DNA from: Hericium rajendrae
Lineage: Eukaryota; Basidiomycota; Agaricomycetes; Russulales; Hericiaceae
Assembly: GCA_033439255.1 (NCBI GenBank)
Contig: CM065885.1
Coordinates: 2,666,001-2,730,000 of the forward strand
Length of the DNA: 64,000 nucleotides
Direction: 5' to 3'
In this document: positions 25,008-37,253 of the stretch, piece by piece
How positions within the stretch are numbered: the first letter of the stretch is position 1
Layout: the number at the start of each line of letters is the position of its first letter
The notes under the pieces: generated by a model
Database searches by the model: none
What the model was told of the DNA's origin: nothing
What the model saw: the letters and a program-made list of their open reading frames with translations, nothing else
Translations under genes and position numbers: made by a program

Positions 25008-25700
25008 TGACCGCAGGCGGCCGATTATATCCCTGATCCATGGCCTTGGCATTCGTGTGTACTTTTTTTTCCGAAGATCGTACCATATGTATGCTTGTAT
25101 GTATGTATGTACTCCTATGTTTCTGTAGTCCGCAGGCCGGCAATATGATCTGTCTTACTACTTGACATGCACGAAATTACCGTAAAATGAACAACAGGTA
25201 TTACAAAAAATCCTACGCTCCTTCGAAGTCGCTGTGGTGGATGATCAGAGACCATCCACCCACAACTCGACCAGTTCAATGCCAGGATTCTGCATATAAG
25301 TCCTTCGAACATCGGCACGCTGAACACGGAGAGACTAGAACTCCCGTGTTACGGAAAACTTCAAGGAGCCTTCTTTGGAATGCGTCTCCCTGGTCAGGCA
25401 CGTTTGGGTTGGTGCGACGTCGGATAGAGCACCACCGAGATCAGAAGCGATTCATCGCACGAGTCATGCGATGATGTTTTAATTTCTGAATTGTGTCCGA
25501 TCCCGCATCTTTGAAATCGGTCAGTCTGGGCACTCACGGTGCGTTGCAGAGTCGTGTCCATTGTATCGCCGCAGAACCACTTGCCATGCCAGGTCGTTTG
25601 TAAACACCTATTGTTTCATTCTTCCAAAGAAAGAAGTCATGTTTCATCCCCTATTTCGTGTTTGAGTTCAGTGACCACGAGCGACAAGTAGGGACGAAGA
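25008..25700. other. Intergenic stretch after h1
   Basis: No gene is recognised. A short run of TATG repeats lies near 25086-25110. Confidence 0.4.
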
Positions 25701-26848
25701 TAAAATTGTTAATCACGACACAGTGTATCCATAGACGTAATGAAACCTTCGAAAATATTACAACCCAGATCCAGCGGGCAAGAATGCCTGTCCAAGGGCG
25801 GGGATAATTGCGCGATGCACTGAAACAAGGACACGGCGATCAGGAAGCATCCGCCGTTCTGGAGTGGCATTTCTTGTTCTGCAACAACAGAAGCGTACAT
25901 GAGGAGCAGCGCCCTTGGCGCTGTCTCTCTCGAACAGATCTGGTATGGTCCGTAAGCTTCACTCGATTCCCACCATCATTCTAAGAGAGTCAATTGATTT
26001 GCTCACTGTGTCAGCCGTCTCCAGTAGCCTTGTTTTCCGATCGCACCGTCGCAATAGCTGGTACCGCAAGGCAGTACGCGTACGTATGAGGCCACAAAAT
26101 TTGAGTCCGCCAGCGTCCAGATGGTCGGGACATCCCGGTGCGCGGCGAACTCCGACACCTTTCCTCAGCGCTTGCTGCATCGCTGTGACGAAATTCGACG
26201 AACTCTGGGATTCTTTTCGACCCTGCAAGAGGTCGTCCTGACCGGTGGTTGAAGAAGTCTTATTGCTCTCTTGTTGAGTCCAGGAAAAAATACCTTTCAG
26301 CAGCTCCGCACACCGCTATTTTTCACTGCAATGATGAGCCGACGGCCAGTGTCACAACGATCTTGGAAGGCACCGTAGGTATGCCTTATGCTCAAAGAGT
26401 ATCCAGACCGTATCATCTGATATACCCCTTATTATAGACACAGAAGTTGCGTGTGAGAGGTCTTCTCACCATTGTTCATGTCCTGAACGGGCAACATGAC
26501 TTTCCCTACCCCGTCTATCCCCGCCGCTGTCACCTCAATCCAGTCGGTGATGGTTTCCAGCAGAGTAGGTAAGGCATCGGTTTCCGTACAGTGAACAATA
26601 GCTATTGTCGATGCATGACTTATTTTATGGCTCCCATTGTATGCTGGCTGATGTCCTTCCCGAATAACTCAGGTTGACGACGGTACGAGTTCTCATCTAT
26701 ACGCTGAGAAGGCTATTAATTTATTCTATCGCAGATATACAGTGGGGGTGCTTGCAAAGGACGACGACACGACATCCAACCAGTCAATCGAACTACCACC
26801 GCACCACCACCTAGCCGTCCATAGCCTACGTCTTGCCACCGCGATAAC
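25700..26848 (+). repeat. 5' part of a triplicated segment (S1), upstream of h2
   Basis: On the strand of h2 this matches the sequence upstream of h5 (45691-46960, reversed) and upstream of h6 (53028-54070, reversed). Shared blocks include the segment at 25750-25890, a block near 26120-26240 (reads ANSDTFPQRLLHRCDE in one frame) and the palindrome at 26593. Frames in this block are open in places but differ between copies, so I do not call a gene. A decayed gene that was duplicated with the segment remains possible. Confidence 0.6.
26593..26610. promoter_or_regulatory. Imperfect copy of the 18-bp palindrome upstream of h2
   Basis: GAACAATAGCTATTGTCG lies 256 bases before the h2 start codon. 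It differs at two positions from the perfect palindrome upstream of h5. Confidence 0.5.
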
Positions 26849-27912
26849 ATGCAGAAAGCCTTCTTGATTAATGATTCTCCGAAGTCCCTCGTCAATAGCG
26901 TCGTGCGGACACCTAACGCGCACAAACTCAAGAGACTTGCGACGACCATTGGAGCTATCATCGACATCATCGAAAAGAAGCAGAAGTATGTCCCATCGGA
27001 TGATCTGCTCAAGATATATGAGTAAGTCGGTGTGAGGATTCATTGATAACAGTTTTGCACATTTCAGGATTTCGACGGAGTAAGTACGCGATGCTGACGC
27101 GCTGGATCAACGAGCTGAGCAAAAAGCAGCTCTTCTGGAATTTCTGGTCCATCAGGTCGAAGGTCAAGGCAACGGAGGAGCGCGCGGGTGACATTGCCCG
27201 TGTAAGTGCCCTTCGACAGCTCCGCATAACACAACTCTGATTGTAGTGGCATGTACTATCTAGATATTGAAACAAGCCATCGCCGAAGAGGAACGCTGGC
27301 ACGGGGTGAAAATGCTGACTGCCTTCGCGAAGGCCGACATGAAGGACGAAGACGACTGCGACCTAAGCTCATCACGGCCCCTTCCTGCGAGGATCCACTC
27401 ACGCAGTCCGCCCTCCACAGGAATTCGAGAACGTGAAGACGGAGATCGCGCTCGCGCTCACCGCGGCTTTCAACCACACTGACGACGCAGAGAATGAAGA
27501 GCTGGACGCCTTCGAAGCTCTTTTCGCCACCGAGCACATCCCGCAGTTAATGGCTACGCCTGCGCCTGCGCCGGTGGCGGTCCACGAGATCGTGCGCGCC
27601 GAGGAGCAAGACAACGCGCAGGCGTGCGAGGAGCTGTACAGGACGATGGCCGAGGAGACTCGCATCCCCGTCCAGGACGTATTCAAGATCGCGCACGAGC
27701 TTGCGAATTCCACCGACGAGGTGCATTCGCAAGATCTCCAGGATTCAACGTGTTCAAGTCTGATGGCAACTAGCCACTTTACTCTCCAGCGGACGAAGGC
27801 ACATCTGAGATCGAAATCGCCTGGTTCCCGGAAGGCACGCGACGGTCCCTGCAGGCTGGGGTTGTTCCCATCTACGGGAGAGGAGCTGAGCGCCCCGACA
27901 TGCAATCCATAG
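26849..27912 (+). pseudogene. Helical protein h2 (type B), probably decayed
   Basis: The copy starts MQKAFLINDSPKSLVNSVV and keeps PNAHKLKRLATTIGAIIDII, the family motif (WINELSKKQLFWNFWSIRSK) and a C-terminal helical part (AFEALFATEHIPQL...EIVRAEEQDNAQACEELY). Compared with h5, the second exon has about four extra bases after ISTE. This brings a stop and shifts the frame. The donor site after the acidic segment (AAGGTACG in h5) is missing here. The end is also different: h5 stops after LQDSPC, while this frame reads on. The TATA motif found before h5 and h6 is degenerate here. It is in tandem with h1. It is best read as a pseudogene; the C-terminal exon is still open. Confidence 0.65.
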
Positions 27913-28160
27913 AGTTGTGCTCAAATATATCCCTAACCCACTCTACAACGGCTTGCTGCGCGCACCACGGAGAGGAATTATGAGTGATGAGTGGAGATTG
28001 CATTCAACTAAGTAGCCCAGGCCTATAACATGAGTGAATAGAGTACTTTATCGTAATGCGTGAGATGAGCAATGCAGATGTAGTGCGTAGTGTGCGGCGT
28101 AGGGAGACAAGGTATGCGGGAGCAGAAACACGAGAGCATGAGCGAAACCAACAGCAGTCC

Positions 28161-30386
28161 TTAGAACCCGCCCATGCCGCCCATTCCGCCCATGCCACCC
28201 ATGCTGCCGGGCATGCCGCCCGCGGGCTTGTCCTCCTCGCCCTCGACGATGCTCGCCTCGCTGGTGGTCAACAGACTCGCGACGCCCGCCGCGTCGACGA
28301 GCGCGGTGCGCACGACCTTGAGCGGGTCGACGATGCCCGCCTTGATCATGTCGACGTACTCGCCCTTGCTCGCGTCGTAGCCCCACGCGAACTTGTCCGG
28401 CAGGCCGTACTGCGCCGTCAGCGTCCCGACGATCACGCTCGCCTCCTCGCCCGCGTTCTTCAGGATCGTGCGCGCCGGGTACGTCAGCGCGCGCTTGATG
28501 ATCGCGACGCCGAGGTCCTGGTCGAAGTTCGTGGTGGGGATCGGCTTGATGTCGGGATTAGAGATGACGTTCTTGGGTGTCGGCGCGCCGGGCGAAGAAG
28601 ACATGAGCGCGAGGGACGCCTTCAGCAGTGCAACACCGCCACCGGGGAGGATACCCTCCTCGACGGCTGCGCGCGTGGCATTGAGAGCATCGTCGTACCG
28701 GTCCTTCTTCTCGCCGACCTCGACCTCGCTCGCGCCGCCGACCTTGATGACGGCCACGCCACCGCTGAGCTTCGCGAGGCGCTCCTGCAGCTTCGTGCGG
28801 TCAAAGTCAGACGTCGTAGGGTCCGCGACCAGCGCACGGATCTGCTCGCAGCGCGCCTGGATGGAGTCCTTGGAGCCCTCGCCGTTGAGGATGATCGTGT
28901 CGTCCTTGGTGATCGTGACGGAGCCAGTCGAGCCGAGCATGTCCGGCTTGGCCTGCTCAAGCTTGATGTCGAGCTCGTCGGTGAAGACCGTGCCGCCCGT
29001 CAGAATTGCGAGATCGCCGAGTATGCTCTTGCGGTTATCGCCAAAGCCAGGCGCCTTGACAGCGCAGACCTGGAGCTGGCCGCGCAGCTTGTTGAGGATG
29101 CAGGCTGCGAGAGCTTCGCCGTCAACGTCCTCCGCGATGATGAGTAGCGGACGGCGCGCCTGGGCGGCAGCCTCGAGCGAGGGGAGGATGTCCTGCAGGT
29201 GCGAGATCTTCTTTTCCGAAAGCAGGATGAGCGGCTTCTCGAACTCGACCTTCTGCGCCTTGATGTCCGTGACGAAGTAAGGAGAAATGAAGCCGCGGTC
29301 GAACCGCATGCCCTCGGTGATCTCGATCTCGTCCTCGATTGTGCGGCCCTCCTTGACAGTGATGACACCCTCTTTGCCGACCTTCTCCATCGCCTGCGCA
29401 ATCAAGCTACCAACATGCGCGTCGCCGTTCGCAGAGATCGTCGCGACCTGCGCAATCTCGGCCGTGGTCGTGATAGTCTTCGCGTTTTTGGAAAGGAACT
29501 CGACGACGCGCTCGACAGCGGCCTGCGAGCCGCGACGCAGGTCCATAGGGTTGCAGCCAGCGGCGACGTTCTTGACACCCTCGGAGTAGATGGCACGGGC
29601 GAGGACGGTCGCGGTGGTAGTACCGTCACCAGCAACCTCGTTCGTCTTTTGCGCGACATCCTGAACTAGTCTGGGTGGATATCAGGACCACGTCGGCGAG
29701 TTGGGAGGTAGGTACATACCGCGCGCCAAGGTTCTCAAACTTGTCCTTGATAGTGATGGCCTTCGCCACGGTCACACCATCTGAGAAGTCAGATCAGCAA
29801 CACGTCATTGTATGTGCAGATGTGCGGAAGAGGGGTAGCAGAACTGAGCACGGTGAATAAAGCCAGTGGTGATGCAGAAACACACAAAACAAGCATGCCC
29901 TGAAATGAGATTGCAAGAAACCACTCAAGCCAAGTGGACAACCAATCCCGTCCATGTCATTGGATCGGCAACAGAGGAGTTGGGTAAAACTGCAGTCCTC
30001 TGACAGCGACGTCGTGCGGGGCTAACCAGCGGTGACACAAAAAGACAGGGACACGCGAAAACGACACGTCATAGAATGAGATTGTAAGAGAGTAGTACCC
30101 ACCCTTGGTGATTTTGGGTCCACCGAACGACTGCTCGATGATGACGTTCCGGCCTGGAGATGTCCACGTCAGCAAGCCAGTCCGCGCTATCAAACACTTT
30201 GTACGCACCCTTGGGTCCAAGCGTGACACTGACAGCGTCCGCCAGAATGTCAACACCCTTCAGAATAGCAGCACGGCCCTCGTTGGAAAACTTAATTTCC
30301 TTGTGGGCGCCGCGCGTCAAGCTGGGACGCGCTTTGGTCGCAGCGCGGCGAAGAGAGCGAGACGACGCGTTGGTAATGTGGTGCAT
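28161..30386 (-). CDS. hsp60: Mitochondrial chaperonin HSP60 (GroEL family)
   Basis: Four exons (30209-30386, 30103-30153, 29720-29780, 28161-29670) spell the conserved chaperonin order: [104 protein letters not shown]-like IKVGG, GILPGG and [13 protein letters not shown]. The end is the GGM-rich tail [15 protein letters not shown]. The DGTTT segment of the ATPase site is intact. The first 20-25 residues are rich in R, S and A with no acidic residue, as expected of a mitochondrial targeting peptide. The protein folds imported proteins in the matrix as a ring complex with its co-chaperonin. An insertion of about 25 residues before the [14 protein letters not shown] segment is longer than in the copies I know. 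It is the only evident housekeeping gene in the window. Confidence 0.97.
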
Positions 30387-30518
30387 CGTGGTGGAAGTAT
30401 ATGAAGCTAATAGGATAGAAAAACAAGAGGAGAAGGACGAGGAGGAGGAGGAGACGTGGGGAAGAAAACAGTGCTGGCGCGCTGAGCAGTTACTTCCCTC
30501 TGTTTGGCTCTGTTTGTC

Positions 30519-30536
30519 GAACCTCCCAGAAGCTTC
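30519..30536. promoter_or_regulatory. Possible heat shock element upstream of HSP60
   Basis: A GAA unit at 30519-30521 and GAAGCTTC at 30529-30536 keep the 5-base phase of nGAAn units, with one unit missing between them. They lie about 135-150 bases before the HSP60 start codon. Heat shock factor binds such arrays. The match is short, so chance is possible. Confidence 0.4.
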
Positions 30537-30599
30537 GACCTCCTTTTCCTCCCGACGCCCACGTTCAACGTGCTTTATTACCCCCACATTTGCTCACAA

Positions 30600-31558
30600 T
30601 ATGTGAGTCTCTTATGTCTCTTTCCGAAATAACTGGAAATCGAAACCATTGAGCGTTGTAGACCGTTTATCTCAATCTTGGCTGCTAATTGACTAACGCG
30701 TGCATGCCGTTTGTCTTCGTGTATGTACTCACAGCACACAGCGCTTGCAAACTCTACGGCCGTCTCTTCTAGTTCTGTCTTGGATCTAGTCTATAAGCCC
30801 GCTTCCGACGCGGCTTCATACGTTCAGCTACGAATCGTTCAATTCATGTTTATCAGGCTATAGTGAGCGATGACCCTATTTTCATAGCCTCCGCATCTAG
30901 TCCATCGAATAGCACTAATTGTTCTATACTAATGGCAATCCTTATCTCTACGACCGTCCGAATTCGTCGTAATGCTGATGCAGGCGTTCTCCAGTTTGAG
31001 GACTAGGCACCGGACATTGAGCAGGCTCCATTTTGTGGCGTGTTCGTCTGGACTGGCATGGGGCCCGGTTCTGAAGCCGACGCACGATCTTCAGCATTAG
31101 CCGGGCATACAGGATTTCCCGTCTATTCCTCCTGCTTAACAAGAATGTTTCACGTCGTCGAGGATCATCCCTCAAGGGTACGACTTTGAGAGACGTGAGG
31201 TGTCTGGCATCTAGCGGCAGTTTTGACAATTGTCTCAACATGCCCTCCACCAGATTATTTTTTCGAGTGACCCCTGACTAGCTAGGTGTATCCGACATCG
31301 CTCCGAATGCTTTCTATGTTGACAGTGTTGTAGGCATTTGGCATTCTTCCTTTGGTCTCCTGCGGGTTCGCATTCCAGCTATCTCAACGACGAACCGCTT
31401 GGCCTTTGTGATATAATGATATAAGTACAAGACAGCAACGAATAACGTATGCATACAAAGGCCATGGGCGTCATGTAATCAACATTCAGAGCGAGAAGAA
31501 TTTGTGGTAAGCCATACAAGCAACAGGAACTTTACCGGTCGCAACAATTCATAGTGTT
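30600..31558. other. Intergenic stretch between HSP60 and h9
   Basis: No gene is recognised with confidence. A minus-strand frame at 30948-31250 has a few leucine-rich turns (LRQLSKLPLDARHLTSL) that could be the remains of an F-box/leucine-rich gene, but nothing supports it further. Confidence 0.35.
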
Positions 31559-32592
31559 CTAGTTCCGCTCTGTCATATCCGGCCGAAGCTGATACGAGCC
31601 GATGTGTTGATCACCACTAATCCGAGAAACAGAGATGCAAGGGGTCCCCTTGATACCACATAGCTGGAAATCACCCGCGATATTAGCTTCACCACGGAGC
31701 TGCTGCTTCATGTCGCTTCTCTCAGGCACCTTCAGAACCTGGTCGCCCTAGCAAAGCAGTCTGTCAATGTGCGACGGGTCGACAAATGGCGGGACTGACC
31801 TGTCCATTGACGGTCACAGAAGTAACCCCTTCCAAGTCCGCGGCCTCCACTATTTCCGCAATAGCATGGTCCGTCAGCTGAGCCTGCAACGAACTCGTCA
31901 TTATGACTAGGGCACGAGAGGCGAACGAAGACATGCCTTTATAGTCAGGTCGTCCACCCCCGAGAGCTCGTAACACAGTTCGCGGTAATCTTTGACGATC
32001 TCCTCGACGATAATCTCCCACTGCAGCTTCTGCTTCTGCCTCTCCTGTAATTGGGCCGACATCATCCCAGTTGTGTTCTGTGAACGCAGATGGGCGATCT
32101 GCAGCGTCGCTTCAGCGTACTCGGTCTCCCTGGTTTTGGACCCTATACTAGCAGTCTAATAACGCATGAGCGCTCAGACATGCGATTATGAACAAGACGT
32201 GGCTCACTTTCATGTCTTCAAGGGCTTTGCCCAGATCTTCTCTGATCGAGTGCACTTCCTTCCGTATTTGATATTACTTGTGCGCACGCTTGAGCCTGCT
32301 CATCTTGTCTTGTTATACTGGGGCAACAACTCGTCGTACTTCTTGTAGAAGCTGCAGAACTCGATGAGCATGTCAACATTCAAGATGCCTGTTCGAACTC
32401 ATCAGTCGAGCCTTCCCAAGATGTTCGCCTATCCGGTGTCGTCTTGGTACTTCGCAAGGCGCTCGGCCCCGCTCATGTGTTTTCTAAAGTCGGCCGGAAG
32501 TCGAGGAGCTTCTGGCCGTTTGATTGTTCGGAGAGTACCTGGATGGCCGCGTGCACGGCTTGCGCGAGAATAGGAGCAGTCGAGGGATCCAT
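31559..32592 (-). pseudogene. Helical protein h9 (type A), decayed at its N-terminal half
   Basis: The start MDPSTAPILAQAVHAAIQVL matches h1 and h7. Soon after, the frame changes (the continuation DFRKHMSGAERLAKYQDD lies in another frame) and stops follow. The middle (KYDELLPQYNK, then IRKEVHSIREDLGKALEDM) and the later exons (MMSAQLQERQKQKLQWEII, DDLTIK, AQLTDHAIAEIVEAADLEG) are still readable with intact splice sites to the stop at 31559. The nearest relative is h8. It is divergent from kinase k2, itself decayed, with a glucanase relic between them. Confidence 0.62.
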
Positions 32593-33559
32593 GGGTTATC
32601 CACGTCTGTTAGAGAAACGAGAGGCAGCCAAACCTGGCAGACGAGTAGTCGGTCTGCCGGTACCGGTTAGCAACAGAAATCGGATGGAGACGACGTCCGT
32701 TATGGACTATTTACTTGCTCATGCATGCAGTAAAGCCATGGGGACGCGTTCAATGTGAAAGAGCCGATCTCAACGCCTGAGGCTATCGGCGAGTGACATT
32801 TCGTGTGCATGGCGACAGGAAAAGAGTCTTGGAAAGCGGCTTGGCCACGTATCGGGACCATAATAAGGACAAGGGATTTTTCACTCCGCGATGGTGTGGG
32901 GGAAGCGCCCGGGAATCTGTCTCCCACATCCCCCAATAAGGCAACTACCCACGAGCTCGGCGCCTACTGTACCTATCTTCTTGACACCGAACGCTCAGTT
33001 TGTTCTCACCTTGTCTGATTTTCACGATGACTTTGTACTGCGGTCTTAGCTGATACAATAGCAATCCATTCACCTAACTTCATCTTCTATATGTGGACTT
33101 GTCAACGTTTCGTGACTTTCTCGCTCACTATGCCTCCATACCCTAGCGCAGCACTATGGAATCCGAGAGCGGCCTGCTCGATTTTCAGCCACAATGGCTT
33201 CCATATATGGCATTTATTTGCCTAGGGCAGTGCTGTCATCCTCCGGACCCTGATCACTCCCTGATGAGCTATTACCATCACGTACGTCTTATCTTCCTGC
33301 ACGTTTTACCAGCGATTAGATAGCGATCTGTACAATTTTGCCTCCATCATCTGTACGATCTTGACTTCGGCATCACGAAAGTGTGGTTGGCAGCTTTCCA
33401 ACCGTCTGAGCAATATAAGAAAACAGAATGATGATGACAACAAACCACACCCAAGGAGCAAGCAGCTGGCATTGAAGTCGGCAAGGGGCCCACGGGATTG
33501 TAATAACTGCTTCTATATTTAAACATTGTCATAAGTATATTCCCTGACATATTCTTACA
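32593..33559. other. Intergenic stretch upstream of h9
   Basis: No gene is seen. Short open frames lack conserved motifs. Confidence 0.4.
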
Positions 33560-34780
33560 CGGAGATGTGTGCACAGTGCAACGGCATGTCGAGGATGGTC
33601 GACTTCGTACCTATCAAAGTACGCATTGTTGTAGTTGAACGGCGAGCCAATCACGTAGTCATTGTAGCAGACACCAGTGCATGTCTGCGTGAACGTCGCG
33701 GGATTGCCAGCTGTTGGAAAGATGGGTCACTTGTCAGCGAGGCTTATCAGACATGAATGGAGCACAATGGGGCACACCGAAATCTGCATAATGGGCAAAG
33801 TACAATCCAAGGTGCAGCACGTCGATCAGTCAGTGCAGTGCAGAATGATATGCAGAGCGACATATCTCCGCAGAGCGTGATGTCAAAGATCAGGTGTTGA
33901 GGCTCGAAAATTTGTCAACCGAGCAGCTTGATGAAGGGGAGTTTCCAACTGGCATGCCAAACGTGGACGTATCGAGCTGTAATTGCTTTGAAGTGAACTG
34001 GGAATATCCACGTGCTGATTCCAGAGTCAATCAAGGCTTGTCTGACAGGCTGCACAGCTGCAAGGTCGTGCACTCACGGAAAAGAACCAGATCCTGCGAC
34101 GATGGAGACAGCAGTCATTAGCAAAGCTTCTCTGGCATGTGAGAACTGACTACATACGATATGCCCTTCTCAGCAAACTCAGTCACCCACATACCACCTC
34201 CTGCAGATGCGAAGGGAGTGCCGTACGAGTTGGCACTAGGGTTGGTCACTACGCAGCCCTCGTTGTTATTCGCCTGGATTGAGCAGTCGTTCGAGTTCTG
34301 GAGCGTGCTGCTCAGAACTGGATTCAACACGGTGCAGCCCTAGGTTTTCCAGATAAGTCAGCACTGCAATGGTGATGTCCGGATGGAATGTGTGCATGGG
34401 CTCGGTGTGAAGGGACATTTGATTTCGGATTACCTGATTGACAGCCTCAAAGGTGTCGACTTTGCCTCCGGTCAGCCAGTCGGGGGCTTGCGACCAAAAG
34501 GCAGGCCACACAGAGCACTGTGGCAGAGATTAAGCTCTTGCTTGTATGGAACTCAGAAGATGACTCACGCCAAATGGAACATGAAGCATATTTGCAACCT
34601 AGACACTGCCAACGGCAAAGCGGTTCTTCAAGAGATGCGATTCAATGTCATGTTGCATTTCTGGTCGAGTTAATGCCACATGGCTCGTGTTGTCGACCTT
34701 CATGATCGCGTTGCCCGTGCCGTTGACGTGTTGATGAATGTGAGCTGGTCCTGCGATGCCTGCTGCGCACTCACGAATTT
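33560..34780 (-). pseudogene. Relic of a GH16 family beta-glucanase gene
   Basis: On the minus strand, pieces of a secreted GH16 enzyme appear in order: NGTGNAIMKVDNTSHVALTR, LLKNRFAVGSV then a stop then VANMLHVPFG, then an intron, then CSVWPAFWSQAPDWLTGG. Next come KVDTFEAVNQ, NNNEGCVVTNPSANSYGTPF, FASAGGGMWVTEFAEKGIS, WFFS, HLIFDITLCGD and CYNDYVIGSPFNYNNAYFD. The active-site motif of the family is GGEIDTFE; here the nucleophile Glu is Lys (GGKVDTFE). Several frames and stops separate the pieces, and no N-terminal signal peptide was found. Live members cleave beta-1,3/1,4-glucans at the cell wall. Confidence 0.82.
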
Positions 34781-35919
34781 TGCAACGAGGATGAGCTTCA
34801 AAAAGAATTCACATAGGGCAGTATATAAGTCTCCCATTGTTATGCATGGTGACACTTTCTGTGGTGATTACCACCAGTCATTACTGAGATTTAGGGGAAT
34901 TCTCTCGTATTTAGCCTGTATTGAGGTCTGGCAGGCTCCGAGTCATCCTGATGTCCTCACTTCACCTGACATATCTATAACAATCTGAATCAATTCGCAT
35001 TCGCATCATGATCGATTGGCGACTTACCGCTTTCGAATCCAATGAGCCAGTCTGGTATTATGGGGTGGGGGGACAGAGGAGGAGGGAGATGACGGCAGAC
35101 ATGTTTCTCGGTGAGTTCTTGGTCAAATCGCTTCTATTCTTTTGTAGACTCATAGGATTTCTTCCCCTTCATGCAGAAAATGTCATTGCTTGCACAGCGA
35201 TGGCTTCATTTCATAGTAATACCCGAAAATTCGGCCGGGGGCATGCACACCCTCTCACCTGTCTCTCCATAATTTTTTGCCCAAATTCCATGAAATTTGT
35301 TGCTTGCCTCTTCGAAATAACTCGCTAAGGCACGATCCGTCAACCATTTGTCGATTGCTCCTCCCGTTCGGCCGCAATGATCGAGAAATCGAGCGGGAGG
35401 GGGCCTTTTTGTGGAAATGCAAAAAGCGGCCAAATCGCACAGTTCCTTTCGCTCACCTCTGCGCTGTTACTTAGTCTCCCAGAGGCAGAGTAGATACTTG
35501 ACTCAACCATCATGCCTCAGGATTGTCGTATCTGACCTGTTACTCCCTGAACACGAAACAGTTGTCCATTTGTCAACAACTGGCTTAGTTTCTGAGATAC
35601 AACCAAAAACATTTCTGCCCTCAGAAGTTGCGCATGCGCGCATATCGGCACGCATGCCAACATAATTGCAAAGAGCAATTAACAATCAAACAGACTACGC
35701 AAGAGGTATACGATCCAGATCACTGGTGGATGATCTCTATCTGAGATAATAATATTGAGGGGACGAGGATAACTCCCTACTCTACTCGTACTTTGACTGC
35801 AGCATCTGTCCGGGGGACCGCCGAGGTGCCGGGGTCGGCCGACGCGGCATCTCCTTTGTTTGGAGCAGGCCGCTCTCGGATTCCATACAGCACTCCCAAA
35901 GTCGCCGACGTCAGAGCTC
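34781..35919. other. Stretch between the glucanase relic and kinase k2
   Basis: The first part may hold the lost N-terminal exons of the glucanase. A minus-strand frame near 35206-35433 has no recognisable motif. Nothing else is supported. Confidence 0.35.
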
Positions 35920-37253
35920 TGACCTGGTTGCCGTTGGCCTGATGACGAACCAACGGTATTCGTTGCGGAAAAGGATTGAGATGACCGCCGCAGGATTCTG
36001 AAGAAGGTGGAGCGGCAGTGGCTGCAGGTTCAGCCACGGTTGCCGAGCCAGGGATATCCACTCCGCCTGCGTTGTCGTCCTGGATGGACGCGCTCGTGGG
36101 ACAAGACGAAGAGAGCCGAAACGGAATGTGAGGATAGCATCGAGCACTCGGTACGCGAATCAACCACATCATTGTGTGGAACTTTCTAATGCGTTCGATC
36201 GCCGCAGTCATCCGCCGCCATCAATGCGATGTAAATTTCGACGGGTCGCCCCGCATGCTTGAAGCGCATCCCAACGTCGGCCGAGAAGAGCTTAGAACTG
36301 GATATATCTCAGCTGCTCTGGGCCGATAGACGTCAGGGTGATCCGTGCAACCATGCCGTTCCGCTGCTTGACGTGATTGGTGCGCCCGATCGCTGCTTTT
36401 TAGTCTTCCCCTTGTTTCGTGTTTTGGTGCCTATGCGGGAGAAATTTACGACGCTGGGCGAGATGGTTGGTTTCGTCAAGCAAACTCTCGAGGTGAACTT
36501 TCTGTGCATTACGGTCCACCTGATAGAAATGCTCACGTGTCATCTCCATAGGGCCTCACATATCTTCACAAGCTAGGAATCACACATAGGTATCGATTCC
36601 TTCTACGTCACCTTATCGAATTATTAAACTATCCTTGCATCAGAGACTGCGCAATGTCCAACATCGTCATGGACGGGGATCGTATGTTCTCTCACGGCTT
36701 CCATGCCGACTCTCGGCGCAAAGATGCCCGTGGGCACACGCTCCGTAGCGTGCGCTCCCTCACCTGCGTCGGCGGCGCCAAGTACTACCTCATCGACTTC
36801 GGCGAGTCCATGAAGCTCGACTCGACGGACAACGTCCGTATCGATGTATGGGCAAAGGCGAGCATCCACGCTCCTGAGACGCTGGGCCGTGATCGGCCGC
36901 CCTATAACCCGTTCAAGGTCGACGTGTGGGCGATGGACTCGACCTGTGCGAAGGTCATCGTGCAGGTTCATGTTGGCTCCTCGGTTGTTGGTCGTTCGCT
37001 CACTCTTGGTGTGTGTACGCAGGATTACCCGGGCTACTTCGATGCGTTCTCGGCACTGTTCGACGCTATGACCGCCGACGATCCGGACGTGTGAGCGCGA
37101 TTCCGGATGATCAAGTCGCGGTACTCGAGGACCGCGCTGCACACGCGGGTGCGTCACGGCGCGCACAGGGAGGCAGCTGTGCAGCGGCTGCTTTCGGAGG
37201 GTTGGCACTGGATGAAGCAGCTTGCGTTTGCGGCGCGGAATCGAACATGGTGA
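35920..37253 (+). pseudogene. Decayed protein kinase (k2) of the clustered family
   Basis: The N-terminal family block can be read (ERQWLQVQPRLPSQGYPLR, CRPGWTRSWD), but two stops precede it in the same frame where the sisters are open. The kinase core is well kept: NHAVPLLDVIGAPDRCFLVF, the HR/DCAMSN catalytic loop across an intron, YYLIDFGESMK, HAPETLGRDRPPY and FKVDVWAM. After DDPD the frame stops, and about nine residues present in all sisters (RPSAAEALS) are missing. The tail (WHWMKQLAFAARNRTW) is still there. It is thus a recently broken kinase. It is the divergent neighbour of h9, and the nearest relatives are k5 and k6. Confidence 0.75.

Noticed and set aside
25086-25110. TATG microsatellite
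   Set aside because: Only a handful of short units; of no evident meaning.
28056-29280. Long plus-strand frames of 363 and 295 residues
   Set aside because: They run antisense to the HSP60 exon, whose GC-rich codons keep other frames open; they show no motif of their own.
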